Shown here piece by piece: positions 1 through 12,426 of a DNA stretch of 64,000 nt. The notes beneath the pieces were generated by a model. It did no database searches. It had not been told where the DNA came from and was given only the letters and a program-made list of their open reading frames with translations. Origin of the DNA: Stenocarpella maydis (taxonomy: Eukaryota; Ascomycota; Sordariomycetes; Diaporthales; Diaporthaceae). The position numbers and the translations under genes are program-made. Every line of letters starts with the position of its first letter. Position 1 is the stretch's first letter. Where the stretch lies: the NCBI GenBank assembly GCA_002270565.1, contig NQMI01000004.1, forward strand, positions 687,065-751,064, in the 5' to 3' direction.

Positions 1-2440
1 CTTCTAGTAAGTTCAAGGATATAATTATACTAGGGCCATTAAGTCCCAAGCAAGCCTAGCTTTAATTATAACTAAGTACCCTATTAATATATGCTTAATT
101 TATATTAAGTTTATTTAATATAGGCTATAGGCTTTCCGTAAGGTTATTCTTGGTTATAAACTTGATCTCTATTTAAGCAAACTTATGGGCTAAGTTATCT
201 ACTAAAGAGTCTTTATTAAACCAGATATTCTTCTAAATAATCTTATATCCCGGCTGATCAGAGTAAGAGGGGGTTTATACTAATAATTCTATAGTCCTTA
301 GGGCAGATTAAGGCTATAAGTAAGGTGTCTTTATAAGCTAAACAGGAGGGGGATAGCGAGTTATAAGACTAGCCCCTCTTATATCATTATACTTATCCTA
401 ACGGGAGTACTTAAGTTCCTTATTAATTAAAGAAAGGAGTTCTATCTTAAAAGTTCTCTAGTTATGGGTCCTAGCCTCCTTATTAGATATGCTTTTAGTG
501 GCTAATATCTTCTTTAGGGTTAACAGCAAGATTCAATAGAACGACCAGGTTAGTGAGATCAGACCGTTATTAGTAGAATCTAGTACCTGATTGTAAGTTA
601 TAATCCAGTACTTCCAGGCTTCCAGATCTTCAGCAGGGTAATTCCTCCAGATAGTATTAATTACCTCAGATAAATCAGCATAAGAGGCAGCATCATGGAT
701 TTAGTAGTGGGCCATCAGCTGGCCCTTCTAATTAACCCAATCCTGCTCTCCTGCAGTAATTATATAAACATCATTAACTAGGCTTAAGGTAGTGCAAATC
801 GAGAGGAATAAGCTAAGTACCTAATCTAATAGATACTAGAACTGATTGGCAATGGTCTCTACCGAATTAACAACTTTAATAATATTAGTTCCATTAAATC
901 ACGGAGTTAACTAAAGCATAAATAACAAGGCCTAAAGGGCAGTATTTCCAAAGGGCATTAAAGGTATAACAGGCTAAGAAGCCGCCTAAATAAGTAATAT
1001 AGGAGTATAACGCTCCTAATTAGAAATCCCAGATGGGGTAGGGGCAGGTTCCTAAGGAGATCGGCATCCTCAAGATAGACCTTTCTTTAATAAGAGCCCC
1101 CTTACCTTATCTATATCCTGCTTCCTTCCCCTAGAGGGAGAACCTCTAGTAAATAGGGGAGCAAAATAAACATCTTCTGTGATGAATTTTGCTATAAAAT
1201 AGCATTCAGTTCAGCGTGTGTGTGTTTCGGCAGGGTCGCAGTATGGTGCTCTGAGGCGAATTCGGACGATTGACAATGGTCTGGACAACTTTGTATTGAA
1301 TTAAGTTGGGCTTCTGTAAGCCCTCCTTATATACCCTCCGACGTCGTCTCACCCCTGGGCACGCTGCGGTAGGCTCTGGTGCAAATTTGCAAATGCCGGA
1401 AAATTCGCCCTTCCAACACACCATCTTTGGTTCCAAGCAACCAGCCAACCATAGCCCTAGCAATGCCCAAATTATATACATATAAACTTCAGAAATCAAG
1501 CTATCTAATGCACTAAGTTATATACTTTTTGGGTAAGAAATAAGGGTAATGCAGAGGTCTGAATTAAGGTGCAAATGCAGGCCAAAATAATCGACTCACG
1601 GCCACCAAACTCATCTTGCGTCACGCACGCACTGGGCGTACTTAGCGAAAATCGCCTGACTCGCAAGTCTAGGGTAACTCCTTGCTAGAAAGTCTAGGGT
1701 AACTCCTTACAACGAAGTCTAGGGTAACTCCTTGCACGGAGTACCAACGCCCTGCTGAGCGGTTCCGTTTAACAANTCTAATCAGAATCAAATAGTATTA
1801 GAAGTATAGAGATTTACTCCCCTAAAGTAGCTAACAACCTTATAAACAAAATAGGGAATCTAGGCCCAAAAGCTAAGGAACTTTATAATAGTTAAAGAAA
1901 CCTCATTAGCCAAAGAAACCCATATTTAATTCATGGGGTAGACACTAGTAAAAACGGGCTAAGAGGGAGAGCAAGAGAATAAAACCTCCATACATATAAA
2001 AAGGCACACGTTCTGCCAGAGCCCTAATTAAGCAACCACCCTAAGAGGAGCATAGAAGGCAAAAAGAGGAGTCCCTAACGCAATAGGAGAGTTATAAGGG
2101 GAATAAAGGGTACTAAAAAGGAGAGGCAGAAAAAGAGGGCATAAGAAATAATTTTACAGTATATACGTATATATTAGACAGATATAAATTCACAGGGTAT
2201 AAAAAGATTTTCTTTCTAGGACTAGAAATTTCTCAAAAGCAATGCAGGAAGGCCCCTTCTTATAGTCTTGGAGGGGGGGGGATGCTAAGGCTGGTTTTCC
2301 TCCGGATTCCAAAACATGCCGGTTCCCCTAGACCCCGGAACAGCGCTTGCCCACGTAACTAAATCAATAGAAGGCAAGTGGCAGCTTGTTCTGCAGGAAG
2401 AGAAGTATACCCATTATGGTCCCCAGGAAGTTAAGGGCGC
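1..2440. repeat. AT-rich RIP-type repeat region
   Basis: The stretch is dense in TA dinucleotides and stop codons and holds no intact gene. On the minus strand around 400-900 a protein-like reading frame can still be followed across many TAG/TAA codons. This is the pattern expected if CAG and CAA codons were turned into stops by repeat-induced point mutation, but I cannot assign that frame to a family. A short less mutated island lies near 1200-1740. There is one ambiguous base at 1776. The region probably contains one or more dead transposons next to the MULE remnant downstream; their borders are not visible to me. Confidence 0.6.
1665..1734. repeat. Three tandem copies of a 25 bp motif
   Basis: The 20-mer AAGTCTAGGGTAACTCCTTG starts at 1665 and recurs at 1690 (last base A) and 1715, giving a period of 25 bp. 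The copies are nearly identical and less AT-rich than the flanks. Short subterminal direct repeats of this kind often sit near DNA-transposon ends, where transposase binds; that role is an inference. The MULE remnant begins about 700 bp downstream. Confidence 0.7.
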
Positions 2441-4460
2441 CTAGCGTAGCTAGGCTAAGCTAACAGACCCCCAATAAGAATTCCTCTCCCATATGGCCCG
2501 AGATCCCTCTATAGCTAAGCTAAAGAAGCTGGAATAAGCACTCTAATAATAGTACCCAGATATATAATTAGGGCCTAATATAATAAAGAACTAGCTTGCA
2601 GACTGGTGGAAGGAGAAGGTTGGAATTTATACTCTAACTTAAGCAATGTTAGATCTGCTTGAGAAGAAGAATTACTAGTACCGCTAGGCAACCAATGCTA
2701 ATGGTAATATTATAGGCATCTTCTGGTGCATAAAGGAGCAGTTAGCATAGATATAAGAGAATTACTTTACATAGTGCCTATCCATGGACTATATGTATAT
2801 AATGAATAATAAGAAGATGCCGTACTTCTAAGGTACTTGTATAACCCACATAAGGAAGAACTTGCCCCTATTCCAAGGCATTATTAATAGCGAGAAGGAA
2901 CCCAACTTCTAGTGGCTTCTTAAGCAAGTTTATGACCTCCTTCATTATTGCTAAGCTAACAACCCGATAGTCTGTATAACTGATTATAATACTGCTTTAA
3001 TTAACGCCCTTATATATGAATTCCCTTAGGCATACTACTAACTATATATCTTCCATATTAATGCAAATGTTACCCTGAATATTAAGAAGAAGTGGAAGAA
3101 GCCGCTAGCAGTAGCGGGAAAAGAGGAGGATAAGGAAGAGGAGGAAGCTAATAAGGATTTAGAAGCAGAAGACCCGGCAATAGCTGCACTTAATATACCA
3201 GGGAGAAATAAGGCTATAATACCTGCTAAGGTCCCTAATTTAAAGGATATCCCCTATACCTGCTACGCTCTATTTAACCTCCTTAAGTTTATAGAATACT
3301 CTACTGATTGTGAGATTTATAATATAGCTTGGTAGTGCCTTCAAGAGAAGTTCTCAGATTAGGTAGCAATTATTAACTACCTTTAGACCTAGTATATTGA
3401 TAAAGGAGAGAAGATTATTGCTAAATGGGCTGGGCATAAGACCTATAAGATCCTTAACTTCAGCTTATATGTAACTTTATTAATAGAAGCTACCTACTGT
3501 AAATTTAAGGTCTATCTTAGCTATAGGATGGGCAATATTCTCTACTTAGTTAAGGCTGCTAATAAGATGATTACGGATAGTTCTTGTGCTTTATGCTTAG
3601 AAGAAGCTCGTTAGAAGACCTTATTACTAGAGAAATTTAACGGGCAGAAGTAGCTGGGTAAGCTTCCAACTTAAATCTTATGGGCAGCCCTCAAACTTCT
3701 CTCCATGATGAGGAGTTCCGCGATATATATGCCTAAGAAATAACTCCTATGGGGTAATTACTCGCTAGCAATATATAATTATCCTATTTATACCCAATAT
3801 GGCTTGCCCTGCGCAAGCTGAATTACCGATAGAGAGGAAGCCGGTTATCCTCTCTAGAGAGAGGATATTTATAAGTCTTACTGGCTGGATTATAACCTCT
3901 CAGTTGGAAACCCTCTCTTAGCAGTCCTCTCGCCCCAGAAGGTTACTGCAATAAAGGGAAGACCTTACAATAAAACTACATTTAGTATAGATGAAGATAG
4001 CATCCTTGCAGCCTGTGGGAAGGCCGTAATGGGCAAGAAGACAGCCTTAATAACCACCAGTCTGGGTAGTAGGGTAGGTAATAAGACGAGGGCGACGACG
4101 GCTTCTGTACAACGTGTCAACTCAGCATTCGAGTGGAATGATGAGACCCTCTAGTCGCTCGATAAGGAGGACTCCCGTAGCAGGAAGAACCAGCGAGAAG
4201 CTATCCGACGGGACAAGCAGTTGGCGGCAGGGCTCACGAAGCTACCCACTCGCCAGCTTCCGAAGCAACATTCTGCAGAGACAGCCTCAACACCAGGGCC
4301 AGCAGTCAAGAAGCCCCATACAAGGGCTTGTAAGACCATCAACCAGCTGCCACGGGTGGAGTTAACTGTAAAAGACCTTATTAGCAACAAGAAGGAGACC
4401 CAGGAGGAGATTCAGGTGCTTAGTTATGAGGTGGAACGGCCCAGGCGACGAAGAAAGTAG
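2440..4460 (+). pseudogene. RIP-decayed Mutator-like (MULE) transposase
   Basis: Read through its many TAG/TAA codons, the plus strand gives a recognisable MULE transposase. At about 2770-2800 there is a DYMYIMNNKKMP-like stretch, corresponding to the D-x-TY-x-TN-x-x-x-x-P block. At about 2975-3065 there is TDYNTALINA followed by an EFP-A-Y segment and FHINANV, matching the family's tDrelalinAi...FP.a...HInkNv block. At about 3950 there is an IKGRP motif, typical of the C-terminal part of fungal Hop-like MULEs. The last part (from about 4085) is basic, GC-richer and almost free of RIP-type stops up to the terminal TAG at 4458-4460. Terminal inverted repeats were not found. The copy is non-functional. 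Confidence 0.75.
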
Positions 4461-4703
4461 CAAAACACCAAGGCCAGAAGTCACGATAGTAGCAAGCAGA
4501 AGCGACAACGATGTGCAATAGATGTATAGTCAATGACTGTGTATTTCTGTTATGTATGGCAGACTGGTGGTGCAAATTAAGGTTGGCGCACTGGGCCAAC
4601 ATGTATCGGTGTACCAGCCGATTTCCTCGGTGCGAATATCCGTTCTCATAATAAATTTGCAAACATATCCAAATTCCCGTGGCCCATTAAAATTCTCTCT
4701 TGC

Positions 4704-7700
4704 CTAAGACCTGTTCGTGCGATGGGTTGATTGTGTCTTGGGCGTCTGTTCCCGTGAGACTTGGCCACGATTCAACCACTTCCAGCCTAACACGCAGAGG
4801 AGAAGCGTGCCTCCCAGACAGATGACTAAAAGGCGAGAATCAATACATAATTTTTTTTTTCAAAGTGCTTGCGTATACTAAAGCTTCAATATCGCCTGAA
4901 AACTTACTTGAGCCACCGGCGACCTGCCCGGCTGACCAGGTTTCATCAGCGTGGAAGCCGTCGATCTTGAGGGCGAAGAGTGCAGCGACCCAGGAAAGCG
5001 GGGTCTAGTGAATGTAGTCAGTAAATCTTACCCAAAGCTTCTTTACGAATATCTCGGTACTCACGAATATCACGGTTACGACCGTAAATATGGCGAGAAT
5101 TTTGGACTGCTCAGAAGCTTTCAATGCGTTCTCAGTACTGGCCGAGCCTTGAGTCAGTTGCAAAAGTGTGACTACCTGTCGAACAATTAGAATAACCGAG
5201 TCTACGCCTTGTGTACCGTAAGTAAACTCTACCGCTTCTCGAACACTGCGTGCATCCTCTTCAAGTCTTGTAACCATCGTGTACGGCAGGCGTGGGGCTT
5301 GCTCGCGGGTACAGCCGCATACCAATGCCAAGGTCGGGTCCTTGTGCATGCCCTCCCAGACCTCGGCTTGATTCTGGTACACTCGCTTGATCATCTTGAG
5401 CTCGTTGAGTGCATCGTCGATGTGGAGTAACGAAGTGGTTGCCGTTTTGAAGGCATCTAAAAATCTGGTGTCGGACTTGCCAAGGTCGTTTCGAAAGCTC
5501 TTATAGCATTGGTCGATATCTCGAGACTATGAACAACATTCCTTTAGTATACAATCTCGTGAAGTTTAAGGCCTATTCGAAATTTAAAGGACTTACTATC
5601 CTTGAAATCTCGCCGGAGAATGCGTCTTGGTATGTGAGCTGCCGCCCGAACAATAGGAAGGTGGGTTGATATTCCAGACATGCTGCCACAATCTCATGCA
5701 GCAGCTTGTCGGGCCTCACATCTTCTCCCTGCATTTCTATCCGAGATCTAACATACTCTGAAGCAGAGTGTAGATTGGAAGAGTCCCATCGGGCAGGGAA
5801 CGCACTGATTAGGACATCTGTGGGGGTCAGCAGTGATAGCTGGGATATGCCGTGTGTGCTGGAGTAATATGGGTACCCATCATGCTTACTGTCAATCTTC
5901 CACAGCCACAGCTGTGGGACAACAATGATATGTTGTCGAGCGAGGTGTGTGCTGGTGTATGGCTGTCCCAACCCTTCTTCAACCGATGTATTTTCAATGC
6001 TAGTGCTTGCCATTCCCCACTTCGAAAGTACTTTTAGAAACTTTCTCAACGCTGATACTATGCTCGGCGTTTCTGAAATGGCCGCATTATTACAAAAGCC
6101 AGCATTTTTTAGAAGTGAATTGCGCTTCGCCTGTTGGTGGTGGATGAAGCGCGACACGACCTGCTCGGCGTTGACAATTTGTAAATCGGCGTCAGTGAGA
6201 TCGCGGTGAAAGTAATGGTCGAGACTCCGAGACCGCTGTACTTTGAACTCAGAGTGGAGGGATAATATCATGTCAACGTGTGCCTCCTCCCGGGGAGTGA
6301 GGTCCGAGTCCTCGTAGAAATCGGTGGTCTTTCCATCATCGCGAGGAGGAAAAGAAGGGCGACCTGTGATAAAGCCGGGTCTCATCATGTCAATGTCTAT
6401 CAACGGCACCTTCCAGATAAATGATGTAAGTATTCATTCAGAGCGCATGAGGCATGTTAAGCGGTTTTTTTGGACTTACTACTATCGTACTGACAGTGTA
6501 CTGCCGGCTTGCATCAACCGCTCCTCCGCCACTGAATCCGAATATTGTTGAATGCGTCTCAGGGGTGTCCCTGGTCACTCCCTTGAAGAATTTCAAACAT
6601 TAGTTGCACACTTTTGATCTTTGGTCTGGCCTGTGAATTTTTTACCTTATCTGTGACGACAGGTAGGGTCGATACCTTGACACTGTGCTCGCGATAGATC
6701 TCCCCGTGGTATCCCACGGTCCCACTTTGATCGAAAGTGTCGTCAATGAAGGTGAGAATATCGATGCCTTCAGTATGGAGGGAATCGTGAGAATACATTA
6801 ATCTGCAAAAGTCCTAGAAAGCAATGTTGGTTAGTTATTCAGTCTAATTACACGTTATAGGGACATGGGATTGACCGACTTCAACCCATCGACGCTGTAT
6901 TGTTCGAGGTCAGCATTACTCATATCAGTATTTGCAAGCTTCACTATGGTTTCAAGATGTGTACTGACATTTTGAGCCGAGAAGTGGACCCATTTGGTTA
7001 CCCGTTCCTGTCCAAATGTACTCCAGTGGTGGTCTTCGAGGGACCATCCTTGTACTTTATATGAGCACGGTCTCAACTGCCATTGTCTTTCGTGGCAACG
7101 AGACCTCTGAGAGTTCAATGCAAGATTTTCGTAGATTCTGTACACAGGTTGGATATCTGGGAATATTCTCTGTCTTTTGTGGCCGAGACCCATTGTGTGG
7201 ACATGTGACTTTTCGGTTCTCGGCCACTCCCACATAACGTAGACACCGCTACCATGGCGTTTTAACAGGCCCTCCTGAGGGTATGAGAGGGGGGTTGGGA
7301 CCAGGGATATTTTCCTCCATCGATAGTGTCGGATCAAGTCGACGATCTCAATCTTGTCCGCCACGGCAGCAGCATCCTTGCCGACGATGTAGTCCGGGCC
7401 AACCAAGCCCTTGCAGGTAATGCGTGGATCTGCACCGTGCTCGAGGAGGTCCAGGACTGCTTTGAAATTTCCTCTCCGGGACGCTAAATGTAATGAAGTT
7501 GCGTCATTGCTTGGTATCTGTCTATTAACATCTATCCGGGCTCGCAGTAGCTCGCACACGATCGGTTCCCCTGAAGCCGATTCACTGGCGAAATGGAGTG
7601 GTGTCCAGCCGTGCGCATCTGCAACATCCGGAATGGTAGTTTCAATTGAAAGTAGGATGCGCACGACCTCTAGGTGCTCTTTCTGACAAGCAAAGTGCAA

Positions 7701-9218
7701 TGGCGTTTGACGCCTTTCATCTCGTGGGTTGACATAGATCAGCCTGATTGGAGCACTTATCAGGTCCTTGACAATGTCGACATGTCCCTGTTCGCACGCC
7801 AGGTGCAGAGGTGTCCGGAGGCTGTTGTCCTGGGCGTTTAGATTGATGCGCGAAACGTTGACGAGATATTTGACGACATCAATATTGCCCACGCGGGCAG
7901 CTATATGTAACATCGTCTCTCCATTATCGGTCGGCACATTGACGTCCCTGCCTAACGTTGTCGGGGCCAGCTTTTTGAACATTTCGAGGTCCCATTTGGC
8001 GGCTGCCAGATGCAGAAATTGTTCTCCTTTATGGTTGCGCAGTTGTCCATCTAGCTTTGTGTTTCTCAGCAGGAGTTGGGCTAGCTTTTCATCTCCTTGT
8101 CGCCGCTCCAGGGCACAATGCAAGGCCGTGTTTCCATCAAGATTTTGGATATTGGTGTCTAGGCCCCTCTCTAGGAGCAAACCCACAACATCGATGTCTT
8201 TCGCTAGGTGAAGAGCAGTATTGCCTTGCGAGTCTATCATGTTGGCATCCAAGTCGGGTTGTGCTAGGAACAGTGTCAATGCTGCAATGTTTCCAGCCTC
8301 GGATGCGAGGTGAATAGGAGCCTTCCCCCGAGGAGTCTTCAAGTTTATGGCTCCATTTGAACAAATATGCTGCAGAGGCTCTTCTTTGTAGTTCTCGGCA
8401 TCACCTGAATACCACGAACTTAGAGGCAGCATTGGGCGTTCCCCAGCATAGTGCACGGGAAGATAACCAAACGCGTCTTTCGCTTGGACTTCGATCCCAG
8501 CCACCTCGAGAAGCTGTGTTGTTAGAGCCTGACTCCCTTGTATGACCGCTAAATGGAGGGGAGTCCTGAAGTCAGATTCATCGCGGATGTTGACATCGAT
8601 GTGTGGTGACTGAAGGAGTGTAGCCATCACATCAACATTGCATTCCTGGCATGCGATGTGGAGTCCGGTGAGCCCATCCTGGGTTGTCAAATTGACGTTG
8701 ATATTCGGCCTTTTCAAAATGACTTCCAACAACTCTAACTGGTTACGAAGGCAGGCGGCATGCAATATGCCAAAGCCGTCGAATAATTCGTTGGCGTCGA
8801 TGTTTGGGTGCCTCTCTAGCATCCTCACAACCTCGCTACTCATCTTCGTTCTGGAGCGGTGACTGAGACCCCAGGTTGATTCGCCTTGAAACCCAGCCAC
8901 CAATGATCGCAGCTTCATGGTTACGTTGTGTTCCGAAGCCGATGGGATGTGAAAACCGTAGCCAGTGAAACTTGATGCCGTTCCATCAAAGGGGGAACCC
9001 TGCGAAGCATGGGCCGATCCCGTAGCATGCTGAGACGAATCCAATATTTGAAGTGGCCATTTAGCAACTCTTTCAGTCCACACAAAGTCTCCTTCGCCGC
9101 TTCCATCTCGATCAAGACTAGGCAAAGATTCATTACCCGTGGGGAAAGCACTGCCCTTTTCATCTGGAGCTAGACAACTTTCATCGGCGATAGGGGAGGC
9201 ATTCTGTGGATCGTCCAT
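4704..9218 (-). CDS. Ankyrin-repeat / CorA-like two-TM membrane protein
   Basis: A seven-exon model is in phase throughout and predicts about 1,368 aa. Introns are at 6814-6875, 6582-6645, 6410-6479, 5527-5596, 5005-5064 and 4826-4907; the first could instead run 6864 to about 6806. Exon 1 encodes roughly a dozen ankyrin repeats (about residues 130-600, e.g. TPLHLACEQGHVDIV). The rest matches the fungal ankyrin-CorA family: RSLDHYFHRDL, then VPQLWLWKID and ISAFPARWD, a helical stretch, then two membrane segments (AIFTVVTVIF-TPLSWVAALFAL and ICLGGTLLLCVLGW) as in CorA. I see no canonical GMN motif, so magnesium transport is not implied; these proteins are poorly characterised. I chose the ATG at 9218. 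An in-frame upstream ATG at 9290 adds a hydrophobic leader but spans possible splice acceptors. Confidence 0.8.
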
Positions 9219-9576
9219 TCTAGGATATCTCCCACAGGAGACATGGATTTCTAGAGAGAAAAGAGCGACAAGCACGAAATGTCCAAACAAGGCGCTGTGT
9301 GGCTGACAAGACTGAAAAGAAGGGCGAGACGGCTGCTTTTAAATCGTCTACCGCGGGCGTCCACGGTCGCCGGAAGGAGGCGCAGCCGAGGCGTTCTCAC
9401 TGTGATGTTCCACTGCATGGCGTAAATTTCACCTGCATGTGGCCTGCAGAGTCCCCTGAACTGGCTGCCAAATAGCAGGACCGCAAGCTGACGGCCCCCC
9501 GGAAAACTCATGCAGAAGCACGGGCACTTTGCAAGAGCTAGGCGAAGCATTTGTAAAAGCCACAAAATTCAACTGT

Positions 9577-9888
9577 TCAAAAGCAATTAGAAGTAAAATC
9601 TGCCAGCCCGCCCGAAATGGCGATTACATGGTTTGACCTATACCAAAAGCTGAATTGTCCGTCTGGGCTTTTGTGTCTTCCGAGCCGTAGATAGTCTGCT
9701 CTAGATCTCCAAAACGTTGGCGCTTTCGAGCTCGAATATCCCTTGGGAAACCCTGGCGCATCGCTGGGCGGGTTCATGCGGTATAGAAGTGGCCTCGCAG
9801 CCATCAAGACCAAGATGGTAGCTACAGCGGCCAGCAGGTTGGTGGCCCGGTCTGGAACTGCCGCCAGGCTACTCAAGAGTATCGCCAT
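9577..9888 (-). pseudogene. Orphan cytochrome P450 N-terminal fragment
   Basis: The 103-codon frame has a hydrophobic anchor (LLAAVATILVLMAARPLL) and a proline-rich hinge (NPPSDAPGFPKGY). It then shows SPDGQFSFWYRSNHVIAISG, which resembles the region after the hinge in fungal P450s. It stops soon after. The I-helix AGxDT, ExxR and heme-cysteine motifs are absent, and nothing downstream on this strand restores them before the ankyrin-CorA gene. It is best read as the stump of a deleted P450. A short membrane peptide is the alternative. Confidence 0.6.
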
Positions 9889-10682
9889 GCTGAGCTAACT
9901 TTGCTACGTTGCCTAAGTCGGGTATTGTCTGTGTGCTGAAGAACCACAGCAAACCATACAGGCAAGCCACTGAGCTGACAGATGGGGGATCGTCCGCCCA
10001 TCACACACTTACCCGAAGCCGAGTTTAGACAACATAAATACCACTAGGATTGAGTCCAGGATCATGGGTAGCCTGACGCGTGTTTTAATCACGTGCCGAG
10101 TTGCAGAGATCTGCGTTGTGGAAAAGTTGCAGACCTGAGCCTGTCTATGTTGAGTATTGCGGCCGCGAATGCCCTCGTTCCCACGGTGTTGTGTTTGGGA
10201 CTAAAGACGGGTTCAAGCAGTAGGCAATGCCGTACTGGGATGCGATTCTACAAGAGGGCCTGGAGCCGTATTTATCCACACGCACACTCACGTGTGAGCA
10301 CAAAACAAGGACTTCATCGGCCAGCACCAGCCCAGTAGCCGTAAAAGCCGGGAGCTGTTATCGTGGGCTCTTAAGCCGCGCGAACATCAGTAATACAGGT
10401 GCGCGACCGAAGCCCTCTGGCTTTCGGCGAGCCTTCGCTCTCGGGGCATGGTCGAGATGCGAGGCCTACGGGTCAGCCGGGTTCTTCACACATGCGGGAG
10501 TCAAGTAAGGGGCTCCGTGCTGCCTGGTCAAGCAGCCAAGCCGATGTTGGCACACCCGCGCCAGAGCTAGAATTTTGCGCATGGGGGCGCGCGTATATAT
10601 GGTAGACAAAAGGGAGACGAGGGGTCCAGAGCACAGTGCGTGCGACACACAACAGTGATGCGCGGCCAGCAGAGTCCTCTCC
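9889..10682. other. Intergenic, no gene recognised
   Basis: This lies between the P450 stump and the 3' end of the amino-acid permease. Short open frames exist on both strands but have no family resemblance or plausible splicing. I see nothing functional that I can support. Confidence 0.5.
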
Positions 10683-12426
10683 TCACTCGTCCCCGACGGG
10701 CTCGTCCCTCCTCTTCTTTAGCCCGACCATCTGCAGCACCTCGTTCCAGAACCCCTCGGGCTTCGTCTTGAGCGAGTCCTCGTACGCGTCGATGACGGGC
10801 CGGTCCCACACCAGGTCCGCGTGCTCGGGCCTCACGACGCTGGTCCGCCTGACCACCTTCCACGCCGTGTACGTCAGGACGGCGACGAAGACCATGAGGT
10901 AGTAGCTGAAGAAAGTGCCCGTGTCCCAGTTCCCTGGCAGGAAGGTCTCGTAGCCGTAGCACGAGACGGTGAAGACCTCGCCGACCAGGCCGATCCAGGC
11001 GCTGTAGGGCTGGAACCAGCCCTTGTAGGGCAGGCTGCCGCGGTCGACGCCCTGGGCGCTGAGGGCGCGGTAGAAGTAGATGTAGGTGACGCACATGACG
11101 ATGTAGTCGATGATCTGGGCCGCCTGCGTCAGGTTGGCCAGCCACTGGACGGCCTGTGCGGTGCCGTTGGAGATGGCGAGAAAAGAGAGAAAGGGGAAAA
11201 CCATGGTCAGGGCAAAACACCACACGGGGATGCCAGAGCGCGTGCACTTGGACAGGAAGCGCGGCGCCTGGCCCTCGAGCGACAGCCCGTAGAGCGACCG
11301 CATGGCGCAGTATACGTAGGCATTTCCGGCCGAGAAGATGCTGGTGACCAAGAGCGCATTGACGACGTCCGGCAGGACGGCAACCTGCATGTTACGCATG
11401 GCGATCACGTACGGGCTGGCGGCCGCGGTTCCGGCGCCGTCGCCGGCGTTCAGGGTCGGGTCGTTGTACGGCAGGATGATGCCGACGCAGAGGGCGCCGC
11501 CGATGAAGAAGAGGCCAAACCTCCAGTAGACGGTCTTGAAGGCCTGCTTCAGATAGGTCCGGGGCCGCTGGGCCTCGCCAGCAACCATGGCCAGGTACTC
11601 GGGGCCCACGATGGTAAACGCCGCGGACCAGAAGGCGCCGAGGAAGCCCTGGAAGCGCCCCAGAGAGCCGGTGTGGATATGCTCGGCAAAGGAGCCCGGG
11701 TCCGCCCAGTAGCGAAAGCCGAAGGCGTCGTGCTGGGGGTTTCCTCCGCACATGGTGACGAAGGTGAAGCAGAAGACGATGATGATGAGCAGGAACTTGC
11801 CGCTTGACAGCCAGAACTCGGCCTCGCCGTAGAACCTGACGGCGAAAACGTTGATCAGCGCGTACAAGACGATACAGGCCGCGCAGACGGCTGCCACGGG
11901 TATGTCGTCCCGCCAGAACGTCAGCACGAGGTTGATGGCCGAGATCTCAAAGGGGATCATGGTGGCTTCGTATAGGAAGAAGTTCCAGCCAGTCATGAAC
12001 CCGAAGGCCTCATCGACCCACTTGCCAGCAAAGCGGATAAATGAACCTGAGCCTGCATGTCAGTGCGGCCCTGGCTGTGATGAGACATGTGGGCGCCATA
12101 CCAGAGACGGGCATATAAACCGCCATCTCGGCCATGCAGTTGTTGACCAGCCCGAGCAGGGCCGAGTAGAGGGCAAATGCGACGAGCAGCGAGCCTGGCC
12201 CGCCATCCATCAAGCCGTTGCCAATCGAGACGAAAAGCGCCGTCCCGATGGAGCCTCCAATGGCAATCATCTGGATCTGGCGATTGCCGAGATGTCGCTG
12301 CAGGGCATCGGTGTTGCCCCGGACCTCGACGACGCCAACAGTCTCGGCATAGGGCCCGGCGCTGGCTTTCTCGTCGCCGTGGGCCGGCGTGGGCTCCTTT
12401 TCCGGGGGCAGTGCTGGCAGAGACAT
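10683..12426 (-). CDS. Amino-acid permease (fungal YAT/APC family)
   Basis: Proton-coupled uptake of amino acids at the plasma membrane is the family role; the substrate cannot be told from sequence. There are two exons with one 49 bp intron (12053-12101), giving about 564 aa, the usual length. The N-terminal tail ends in LQRHLGNRQIQMIAIGGSIG, the family signature before TM1 (variant of RHLxxRHIxMIAIGGxIGTG). The amphipathic motif GPEYLAMVAGEAQRPR follows in the central part, then the usual twelve-TM pattern and a short charged C-terminus (GLKKRRDE). The stop is at 10683-10685. Codon use is GC-rich and there is no damage, so the gene looks functional. Confidence 0.9.

Noticed and set aside
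9219..9290. Signal-peptide-like extension of the ankyrin-CorA protein
   Set aside because: Family members start with cytosolic ankyrin regions, and possible splice acceptors lie between the two ATGs.
10821..11807. 328-codon plus-strand frame rich in Ala/Gly/Asp
   Set aside because: Antisense shadow of the GC-rich permease gene; no domain.
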